Below the pieces are notes generated by a model that saw only the letters and a program-made list of their open reading frames with translations, was not told the DNA's origin and ran no database searches. The translations under genes were made by a program, and so were the position numbers. A stretch of 13,524 nucleotides of DNA from Phoronis ovalis (lineage: Eukaryota > Phoronida > Phoronidae), in assembly GCA_028565635.1 (NCBI GenBank), contig JAOXYB010037695.1:1-13524 (forward strand). The letters are read 5' to 3'. This document shows, in pieces, positions 6,522-13,524 of this stretch. Position 1 is the first letter of the stretch, and each line of letters starts with the position of its first letter.

Positions 6522-9500
6522 GTTAGCAACTATCAGAGTAGGCGTTGTAGTATTACTATTAACCAGTTGCACCTCGGGATTCGGGTGCCGTTGCTGTCGT
6601 GCAGTGGTTATATAGTTATGTACGGCCACCTTTCTCTAGACACAACAATTAAAGATGCAAAAAGTGCTCCCAACACTGTGGACTTGTTAAATGGTGTTCC
6701 CGTCTCCTGGGGATGTAGTCCTAATAATAAACCCAAGGACTTATTTTTTTAAAGAATAGATTTAAAAATAAATAGATATGTAATCAATCAAAAACTCTTA
6801 GCAGCAACATTTTTCATACTTGTCATTTCCTAAACGGTCTAATAGTAATTTCTATATCAAACTTGTACTTCAGGTGTATAGCAATGAGAGAGTTGGATTA
6901 AATTCTTTTTGCAGGAAAAAGCATTTTATGATGTTGCCATTGTTGGTGCTGGGCCTGCCGGGAGTACGTGTGCTTATTTTCTAGGTAAAGATATTCTTCA
7001 TTAGATGTAGTCATTTTTAAATGTGGAAGACATTCTAAAACAGTAACTGTAATATCTAAAACAAAATTCCAAAGTGTGATCTGAATATATCAAAGTGGAT
7101 AATTTAGCAAAACCTGCAGTATGATGAACTATGTCACACCAATCAGTCCACCAAAAAGAATTGTGAATTTTTTTAGAAACCATCAAACGTAACACTCCAA
7201 TTGTTCCATGATTGTAAAACAACATTTGAAAAATAAAGAAAAGTTTGGAAGAGTGCTCGCCTTCTTATACTTTATGAATGAAATACATAAAATCTGGATT
7301 CTTAATGTTGAGGATCCTGCAGTTTGCTATTATATAAAAGGTGTATGAAAATGTTATCCTAAATGATAAAGTTTATTAAAAAAATATTAACCCTATGACA
7401 GAAAACAGCCTGCAAACACGGTAAGAATAACAAGTTGCACCACCAGATGTCACTTTCTTTACTAAAAATTGACACCCAGAATTATTGTTGATAATATCCC
7501 TTTTTTTAGCACAGGCTGGTGAGAATTGTTTGTTGCTAGAGAAGAAGAAGTTTCCAAGGGATAAATATTGTGGAGATGCTGTTTGCAAAACAGGAATTGA
7601 AATTCTTAAAGAAATGGGAATCCTGGATCAGTTAATAAATGACAATAAGGCTAGGGTTGTAAGTTATGTTATGCACTAACTGTACTGATTTTGTATGAAT
7701 CCAATCTATTCCCAGCACTGAGCTGTCAGGGTCAGATCTCAGAATGAAGTGATACTTTTGTTTGAGTGTGCAGTGTGCGTGAGATTGGTTGAAGATTGCA
7801 CACGGAGGAGGATGCAGGAGGGTATAATATTAGACATCCTGCAATCTGGTGCATTTTAGTGTAAAGCAAAAAATATGCATGAGCCAGATGCTAAATATGT
7901 ACAGCCTGACAGGTCTGGTAGCCGCATGGAATGTAGATTCCATATTCCTTTCAATACGGTTGGAAAGCATCATTTTTTAAATCAATTTTCCGTATTACTA
8001 CAGCCTTGCATGTGAAATAGACACATTGCAAAGTTTTTGCCAGATTTATGATATCATACTTTATACTGGAATTATATTATAGGCTGATAATGGTGGATTA
8101 GTTAGTCCCAGTGGTTACAGTTATATTGGTAGGAGTCATGAGGTGCTAGGAGATATCCCAGCAGCAATAGCGTGCAAGAGAATTCATCTGGATAATGCCA
8201 TTGCCATGGCTGCAAAGAGGTTTGGATTTTTTCCAGTCATTTAATATTTAAATACATAAACATTGAAATGCAATCTAGTAAACTCGTCTGTTGTGTTCCA
8301 CTTCAATATCAGATAATATCTAATAAATATATCAAAAAAAAAACAATATAGAAATAATGAAATTGTACATAACAGATGAGTTTCTAGATTGAACCGATTG
8401 AAGATGAGCTAAAATCTTTAATGAAAGTTATGAGCTGAAATGGAAGAAATATCTTATGTAATGAAATTGGTAAAAACTGCAATAATTTGAATAACACACA
8501 TTTTTGAAATTTGAAGCAGGCTAACATTTAGGAAGAAAATTGTAATCATATAATTTTAAACTACTTTCTTTAGAGCTGGTGCTAATTTACAAGAACACTG
8601 TTCTGTTTCAAGAACTGAATTTAATGAGGAGGATGGTTTATGGACTGTGTACATTGAAGATAGTACTAAAACATTCAGAACTAGGGTAACAGAATGCTTT
8701 TATAAAATAAGAATGTGAGAAATAGACCTACTGTGTCATGTTAATTTAGGAAAATATATGAGTCAAGAAAAATTACATAAAAGGCAAAACGACTTACCAT
8801 TATACATCATATTCTTTTACAAAAATGGCAAGTAAACACACACAATTATTACACTATTATACTCTGAGTTCTCCAAACCCACCAGAAATACAAAAGATGA
8901 TCAGTAACCATTTAGTAATCTGTAAAATCACATTCATACATCTGCTTAGAAAATGCACCACTTTTGTTAAGCATTTACTGACATATGATTTAACTTGAAT
9001 ACTCAAGGAACCGCAAAATTTTCTCCAGCATTTACATTATTGATTGGTTTAGAAGTACCAGTTTACCCAGTGACAAAGTGTTATCCTGTGATCATGTTTA
9101 CTTGTCTCCAGGTGCTTGTTTGTGCTGATGGTGCTCCATCAAAACTAGCTATACAACTTGGTATTGTGCAACAGCCGCCAAATGGCACATGTTCTCGTGC
9201 TTATGTAGAGGGAGCCACGCACAAGTTTAAAGCTGATGGTGTAGTTTTCTACAACAGAGGGCTCTTGCCTGGTATGTCCCATGTACTACACATAAGCTGT
9301 TAGCACCTGCAGTACTGATGCTGATGGTTATTGGTGGCATCTTGCTTCATTCGGATTTCAGCATCAAATTTTTATTTCCCAGCTACCTTAGCAATAACAG
9401 AATAAATTCTTTTATACTGGCAGTGTTGTGGATCAATAGGTTATTTGCACCCACTTCTCATCGATCCACTAGAAACCCAAACATTTCCACCATGCTGTAT

Positions 9501-11535
9501 GTTAATGAACATAGTTACAGTGTTGTAACTCAATTCATTCACAAAATATGACATGCTGGATACACTTTGGTTTGCGACAGGGGGCTTCACCAAATGCATG
9601 CAAATAGTCTATTACACTTGAATTTTTATCAGTATTACAACACTGTATATGACTTGCTCTTTTCAAGAAGATCATGTTTGTGTAGCAATAGAAGCTTGCA
9701 AGCATCTTGTATCGTCACTAGTCTACTGCAGTATTAAACAATTGAATTCTATTTTGTACCTTAGGTTATTCTGCATTATTCCGACACCCAAATAATGAGT
9801 TGAATTACTGTGTTTATCTCATACCTGGTAATCCAAAAGTTACCTTAGATGATCAGGCTTATTGGCATGATTATCTCATGAAAGAAGATCCATACATTAG
9901 TAAAGCTCTTGGACCTGAAGCTAAATTAGAAAGAATGAAAGCAGGTACGATCCAGTTACTTTCTTGATTTTACTGAATGCTATAGTATTATTGTACAGAC
10001 AAACTGACTACTAGGCATAGAAAGAGAAACAATACTACAGTTGCACACTTTTGTAAATTTGGTTAGTCTGCTAAATACATTAAAACTTTTATTTCTGGAA
10101 GATGTTCTAATGTTCTCAATTAATCTGTATATTTTGTAGCAAGTCTTCGCCTTGGAGGGGAATCAAAGTCTTCTGGTAAACATGTCATAGTCATCGGTGA
10201 TGCTGCAGGAATGATCGACCCAATGACAGGTACGCTATAATTACCTTAAAATTTCTATTATGCTTTTTCTTCATTTTGATTGGTTTGCATAACATGTAAG
10301 TAGTAAGGGGTGTCTTTTTTAGTTGTACTATATACTTTTCATGTGGTCTAGTGAAATTTATGTCTGATTTTGTAACATAATAATTTTTTTTAAATGCCAA
10401 CAGGGACCTGATGGGAAAGGGCTCATTTTGAAAGGGCCTAATGTCTGTAACATAAAATAAAACTGAACTGCAAACTAAGCTAAAATGCTGTGAACATTAC
10501 TTTTCACGCCTAGGATCTAACAGGAAATAAGTCATGTTTCAATCATTTAAAGGTGAGGGAATCCATCATGCAATGCATAGTGGTAAGATGGCTGCCAGAT
10601 TCCTTTGTGAGGTTATATCGCATGGCAATTATGATGCTGATGTCATGCAAATCTGGCATAACAGATGGATGAACGCATTTGGATTTGACTTTAGATGGTA
10701 GGACTTTTTATTTTATTCAGTGTTGAAATATCTATATAAATCATTTAGAAATTACATCAATGCCATGTTCTTGGTTCAGTAAAAATTATTATTTTTTTAT
10801 GATTGATTTATAGAAAGCAAGTTTTGAGGAGATTCAAACCAACCAAATGTACACCTCTATATATGCGTGTGTTTGTGTGTGTGTATGTTTATACCTACAC
10901 ACACACACACACACACATAGATAAATTTCTTGTAAAGTTTCTTGCTTTAAAAGAACTTTACCTACTCATGTTTTAAGGGCTTTCACCTGTTAAACGCTTT
11001 AAAAAAAATCCCTAGCAGTACTCAGTTGTCAGCTTTCGCCCGTTAAAAAACTTTTTTGGTGTAACTTAAGACTCATTTTGTGAGATTTTTATCTGTTAGA
11101 TTATAAGCTTAGATTTTCTTTCTTTACTAGGTCAATGGCATTCTGTCAACTGATGTACAGATTTCCAATCCTGCTTGATGCAGCCACAGCTGCAGTAGCG
11201 AGGCATGGAGATGAGTTCCTAGCAAAATGGGCTGACATTATGACGGGTATGATTTACAAATGTAATATTCATTAATTTGCCAGAACTAATTTTTTTGATA
11301 TTGTACTTGCTATATATGATTTAATACATGTCACACTGTTCATAATTAGCACCTCAATACTTGTCACAAAAATGAATAGTAAAGAAAGATTATTAAAGCA
11401 AAAGTTATGATTTTGATTTCAGGACGTATACCGAAGATTCACCTACTACGACCAGAATTTGTCATAGCTATTAGCTTTGAGCTAATCATATTGATATTTA
11501 AAAAAATATTTCGTCTGGAGAAATCTAAGGTTTGA
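6360..11535 (+). CDS. Geranylgeranyl reductase family FAD-dependent oxidoreductase, 11 coding exons, 477 aa
   Basis: Members of this flavoprotein family (TIGR02032/COG0644 type) mostly reduce double bonds of isoprenoid chains; the substrate here is unknown. Coding exons are 6360-6521, 6915-6984, 7510-7658, 8083-8219, 8574-8685, 9112-9271, 9765-9944, 10140-10229, 10553-10697, 11131-11246 and 11423-11535, totalling 1434 nt in frame. Visible features are a hydrophobic anchor (about 10-31), the dinucleotide-binding GAGPAG (65-70) with acidic E88, FPRDKYCGD (92-100, the P..CGD family motif), CADGAPS (214-220), and the second FAD motif GDAAGMIDPMTGEG (343-356). A second hydrophobic stretch lies at 453-466. 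Compared with bacterial and archaeal members, it adds the N-terminal anchor and a longer tail. Start choice: an ATG with A at -3 and G at +4, followed directly by the anchor. The family is well supported; the activity is inferred. Confidence 0.92.
6522..7509 (+). other. Oxidoreductase introns 1 (6522-6914) and 2 (6985-7509)
   Basis: AT-rich, with no nested gene seen. Minus-strand frames of 60-75 codons here have no recognisable content. Confidence 0.65.
6915..6984 (+). CDS. GGR-family oxidoreductase exon 2 (FAD Rossmann motif)
   Basis: Residues 55-77 plus one base of Ala78. It encodes YDVAIVGAGPAGSTCAYFL, the first beta-alpha unit of the FAD-binding fold. TTTTTGCAG acceptor, GTAAAG donor, ends phase 1. 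Confidence 0.95.
7510..7658 (+). CDS. GGR-family oxidoreductase exon 3
   Basis: Completes Ala78 and encodes 79-127. CLLLEKKKFPRDKYCGD holds E88, which closes on the FAD ribose, and the family's Pro-Cys-Gly-Asp motif (P93, C98-D100). TTTTTTTAG acceptor, consensus GTAAGT donor, ends phase 0. Confidence 0.94.
8083..8219 (+). CDS. GGR-family oxidoreductase exon 4
   Basis: Residues 128-172 plus two bases of Arg173. The segment IACKRIHLDNAIAMAAKR matches the conserved 'R..FD..L...A...G' helix of this flavoprotein group. ATTATAG acceptor, GTTTGG donor (weaker than usual), ends phase 2. Confidence 0.9.
8271..8391. repeat. Long imperfect inverted repeat in oxidoreductase intron 4
   Basis: The left arm 8271-8309 (starting CAATCTAGTAAACTCGTCTG) pairs with the right arm 8354-8391 (ending CAGATGAGTTTCTAGATTG). 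The outer about 24 positions carry two mismatches or gaps; the inner part is looser. The AT-rich loop includes a run of ten A's. Either a small foldback element or a hairpin-RNA precursor in sense orientation. Confidence 0.65.
8574..8685 (+). CDS. GGR-family oxidoreductase exon 5
   Basis: Completes Arg173 and encodes 174-210 (AGANLQEHCSV...LWTVYIED), the beta-strand region before the internal FAD-contact motif. TTTCTTTAG acceptor, GTAACA donor, ends phase 0. Confidence 0.9.
9112..9271 (+). CDS. GGR-family oxidoreductase exon 6
   Basis: Residues 211-263 plus one base of Gly264. It carries VLVCADGAPSKLAIQLG (the 'GADG..S.VR..L' region of this flavoprotein superfamily), then the start of the substrate-domain sheet. 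CTCCAG acceptor, GTATGT donor, ends phase 1. Confidence 0.93.
9765..9944 (+). CDS. GGR-family oxidoreductase exon 7 (substrate-site region)
   Basis: Completes Gly264 and encodes 265-323. YSALFR (265-270) falls where archaeal GGRs have YxWxFP, but the Trp and Pro are replaced by Ala and Arg. TACCTTAG acceptor, GTACGA donor, ends phase 1. Confidence 0.92.
10140..10229 (+). CDS. GGR-family oxidoreductase exon 8 (GD motif)
   Basis: Completes Ala324 and encodes 325-353. HVIVIGDAAGMIDPMT is the first half of the second FAD-binding motif (G343, D344, P351). TTTTGTAG acceptor, GTACGC donor, ends phase 1. Confidence 0.95.
10553..10697 (+). CDS. GGR-family oxidoreductase exon 9
   Basis: Completes Gly354 of the GEG turn and encodes 355-401. 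GEGIHHAMHSGKMAA is the FAD-contacting helix typical of the family. The acceptor TTTAAAG is weak but the frame and motif fix it. GTAGGA donor, ends phase 2. Confidence 0.93.
10698..11130 (+). other. Oxidoreductase intron 9 with opposed microsatellites
   Basis: It contains a GT-rich run then an AC-rich run (10866-10917), and an imperfect direct repeat GCTTTCaCCtGTTAAA / GCTTTCgCCcGTTAAA at 10979-11000 and 11032-11054. Confidence 0.6.
10866..10917. repeat. Microsatellite pair (GT)n ... (AC)n
   Basis: An interrupted GT run (about 10866-10884) faces a perfect AC run of about ten units (10897-10917), with a 12-base AT-rich spacer. The arms are complementary and could form a hairpin. Confidence 0.85.
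11131..11246 (+). CDS. GGR-family oxidoreductase exon 10
   Basis: Completes Trp402 and encodes 403-440 (MAFCQLMYRFPILLDAATA..), the C-terminal helical region. TCTTTACTAG acceptor, GTATGA donor, ends phase 1. Confidence 0.9.
11423..11535 (+). CDS. GGR-family oxidoreductase exon 11 (stop codon)
   Basis: Completes Gly441 and encodes 442-477, then TGA. A hydrophobic run FVIAISFELIILIF (453-466) followed by basic KKIFRLEKSK could be a membrane-associated tail. TTTCAG acceptor. Confidence 0.9.
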
Positions 11536-11700
11536 GTACAATTTCAATCACCTGATATATGTTAAAGAATATTTCTCTGTGTATTGATTTTAAAGTGCCA
11601 AATTGATCTGTTACTGTGTTTCCATGCAGTAGTTGTTTTTTAAAATGTTTGTAAACAATGAAAGTAATAAAATTTTTATCATATTTCTTTTGTGAAAAAT
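11536..11700 (+). other. Presumed 3' untranslated region of the oxidoreductase gene
   Basis: Runs from the TGA to just past the AATAAA at 11666. It is AT-rich, with no further coding signal in frame. Confidence 0.6.
11666..11671 (+). terminator. Polyadenylation signal AATAAA
   Basis: The first canonical hexamer after the oxidoreductase stop codon, 131 bases downstream, followed at about 20 bases by a T/G-rich stretch (TTTCTTTTGTG). The implied 3' UTR is about 150 nt. Confidence 0.65.
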
Positions 11701-13160
11701 TCAGCTATTTATTATGTAAATAATTCTTGTTATAATCTCTATTTATTTGTATTAATTTAAAAAAGTTATAAGAAAATTTCAAACTCAATTCTGAAGGGCT
11801 TCTTCTCAAGGGTATGATAAAGGATATAAGTTAATAATTTAAGAATGATATACACAATATCCTTTACTAATGAGTCTTCATGGATAGAACAATGCTATAG
11901 ATAGTAATTGTGGGAGTACATACATCCTGACAACTTATAAATGGGGATGATTTCAACCAACAGCCTCTGTTTAAATATAAATGGTAATTATTTTTTTTGT
12001 TATTTCACAGTAAATATATATGAAAATTAAATGTATTATATTAAATGTAAATTATGCAAATGAGAAATATATACATATTGATTAAAAATTGAATTATGTA
12101 TTTATCAATTTATTAATCAATACCAAATATGGGCATATGTGCATACGTTGGGTCATACCTGTGACGTCGGAGAGGAGACCAGCTGTAACATCTTGCAATC
12201 AAGAATAACAGAAATAGATTCATGCATGTAAATATCAGTTTCACTTAACTTTTTCTACACAAAAAAGGGTGAAGCATCATTAATTTGAATTGGACACAAA
12301 CTCATAACCCTGTTATGTGTTTTATATCAAAAGTAAACCATGAAATAATTTCTACCAGAAACACGAAGGTACAACTGTACAAATTTTAACAGCAGATATG
12401 ACTAGCTATATGTTTCATACTTTCTCATCTAATGTTTGGGCTCAGTCATAATCAGTTGATATAATCCTTCAATTTAACAAGAGTGAATAAAATACGTAAT
12501 TAAACATTGACCAATCACGCATCAGCTTTTTTCTATATCATTCGGCTATGTGTGGTCGATCTATTTCACTGGCTGCCTGCTTTTACATCTTAGTACCTTG
12601 TTGTTTGTTGTTTTTATACCTATTTATTGTATGATGAGAAGGTATGGCACATTGGCACATTAAAGTATATTTATTCAGATTGCACTGGCATCAAGCAAAG
12701 TTCACACTAATCTGGATGCACTCAATTTGCACCAATAGAAGCATGTTCAATCAATAAGAGTAATCGCTAGTCACAATACATGAGCAGATGATTACTACAA
12801 AGATTGCAGCAAATATGATGAATAATTTTTCATAATAGCATTCAAAACTATACCTTTTTTTAACATAGGTAGTTTTGCAATGTTGATGGCTTATTTAGAA
12901 CATAGCCTTGGAATCTTTTTGAAAATATTATAAATGTTTGAAACACTAATTTATTTTACATGGTGGCAGTACATCTTCATTAAACTTTTAAACTTTTATT
13001 TAATAAAAGTTGATTCATTTGCTTCATGTACTCAAACTTTAAAGAAGTTTAACTTTTGTTGTTCTATATCATATCTAATTGATAAAAAACTTAAAACTAT
13101 CTATTCAGCTGTACATTTAAAATTTGGTCATGATGGCACCTGGATGTGCTGTGATTGATA
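11701..13160. other. Intergenic AT-rich stretch, no gene supported
   Basis: No ORF with recognisable content. Notable short items: an octamer ATGCAAAT (12054-12061), a GC-richer patch with splice-like borders (12159-12182) and a tandem TGGCACAT doublet (12645-12660). The 74-codon frame at 12934-13158 is low-complexity and Phe/Leu-rich, as expected by chance in such DNA. Confidence 0.6.
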
Positions 13161-13167
13161 CCAATAA

Positions 13168-13238
13168 TTGCGTCCACCAGGGGTCAGTCGGTATTAGTAA
13201 ATTTTGAATCCACCATATGGCAGTATTTGTGAATTTTG
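13168..13238 (+). repeat. Two diverged tandem units sharing CCACCA..GGCAGT
   Basis: Unit 1 (13168-13206) and unit 2 (13204-13238) abut through a shared TTG. Each has a CCACCA core, a CAGT, TATT or ATTT, and a closing AATTTTG. Cores: CCACCAGGGGTCAGT and CCACCATATGGCAGT. Confidence 0.6.
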
Positions 13239-13239
13239 C

Positions 13240-13524
13240 CGCCATTTATAAATTAAATATGAAACGGATGAGTGCTGATACCGGCTGATAGACGGTCACG
13301 CACGCTTATCCAGAGAAGCTTTAAGGCTAAATGAATTGTTTAAAGTAGGAAATTAGGTTAGTTTATGCAGAACATTACGAAATTAAGCACCGGCCTAACG
13401 ACCGTGTAAGTTAAGTATTGTTTTAAAACTTCAAGTCTTCAAGTACTAGTAGTTTACTACTAGAGGTTCTATTGAACCTATCACAGTAGGTCGAGTGTGA
13501 CTACACCCGGTGGATGAAACAAAC
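13240..13524 (+). promoter_or_regulatory. Possible promoter or first exon of the next gene (window edge)
   Basis: CpG density rises here (GCCGCCAT at about 13239-13246, then several CG dinucleotides between 13264 and 13306). A consensus splice donor GTAAGT follows at about 13406. No reading frame of useful length is present, so any exon would be non-coding. Speculative. Confidence 0.25.
13446..13479. repeat. Two adjacent small inverted repeats
   Basis: CTAGTAGT-TT-ACTACTAG (13446-13463) is followed immediately by AGGTTC-TATT-GAACCT (13464-13479). Both stems are perfect. Function unknown. Confidence 0.6.

Larger units (their letters stand above)
7659..9111 (+). other. Oxidoreductase introns 3 (7659-8082), 4 (8220-8573) and 5 (8686-9111)
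   Basis: Intron 3 has a GC-richer middle (about 7730-7950) with a small stem TGGAAT-GTAG-ATTCCA near 7928-7943. Intron 4 carries the long hairpin at 8271-8391. Intron 5 shows nothing beyond AT-rich sequence. Confidence 0.6.
9272..10552 (+). other. Oxidoreductase introns 6 (9272-9764), 7 (9945-10139) and 8 (10230-10552)
   Basis: AT-rich, with no coding or RNA signal that I can support. A 77-codon frame at 9318-9551 is incidental. Confidence 0.6.

Noticed and set aside
6522-6752. Open extension of oxidoreductase exon 1 past the GT donor
   Set aside because: Family similarity stops at the donor and resumes at exon 2 in matching phase, so this is intron read-through rather than protein.
9765-9944. 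Reading the enzyme as a flavin-dependent halogenase (CVYLIP compared with WxWxIP)
   Set aside because: Both tryptophans are missing, and the P..CGD and GEG motifs fit the GGR family better.
6360-11535. Recent bacterial or archaeal contamination as the source of the GGR-like gene
   Set aside because: Ten phased GT-AG introns and a shared promoter region with an animal PITP gene argue for a resident nuclear gene. Ancient transfer remains possible.
12934-13158. 74-codon plus-strand frame
   Set aside because: Composition is what AT-rich DNA gives by chance (Phe, Leu, Ile, Tyr, Lys). No motif or splice context.
13440-13524. tRNA-like T-arm near AGGTTCTATTGAACCT
   Set aside because: No acceptor stem, anticodon arm or box A/B arrangement can be assembled around it.
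1-13524. CRISPR arrays, insertion sequences, operons or viral genes
   Set aside because: No regularly spaced identical repeats, transposase frames or viral protein motifs were seen. The window is ordinary intron-containing animal DNA.

Overview
The window is eukaryotic nuclear DNA, very AT-rich, with canonical GT-AG introns. It most likely comes from an invertebrate animal. The evidence is a class I phosphatidylinositol transfer protein (PITP) that reads almost residue for residue against the animal PITPNA/PITPNB family, beside a gene family that I do not know from vertebrates. No bacterial, viral, CRISPR or insertion-sequence content was seen. I cannot name the species.

Two complete multi-exon genes lie head to head. 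On the minus strand, nine coding exons between 6127 and 222 encode a 270-residue PITP. On the plus strand, eleven coding exons between 6360 and 11535 encode a 477-residue FAD-dependent oxidoreductase of the geranylgeranyl reductase (GGR) family. It has a hydrophobic segment near each end and a poly(A) signal at 11666-11671. Both exon chains stay in frame from start to stop, with matching splice phases at every junction. The two ATG codons are only 232 bases apart. The gap holds a palindromic CRE fused to a CCAAT box, an ETS-type site inside a perfect inverted repeat, and hormone-receptor-like half-sites, so it looks like a bidirectional promoter.

The introns are mostly featureless AT-rich DNA. 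Exceptions are two long hairpins of about 115-120 bp (5278-5391 and 8271-8391), a GC-richer repeat-like island (about 5070-5185), a 17-bp-period GATTATT repeat (2879-2952), a histone-3'-end-like stem-loop (3413-3450) and opposed GT/AC microsatellites (10866-10917). The right flank (11700-13524) has no convincing gene. Its last 350 bases become CpG-richer and contain a diverged tandem repeat and a consensus splice donor, so a further promoter or first exon may begin there.

Both genes act in lipid biology: PITP moves phosphatidylinositol and phosphatidylcholine between membranes, and GGR-family enzymes reduce isoprenoid chains. Shared regulation from one promoter is an inference. The most novel item is the animal GGR-family enzyme, whose substrate-motif region departs from the archaeal and plant pattern.
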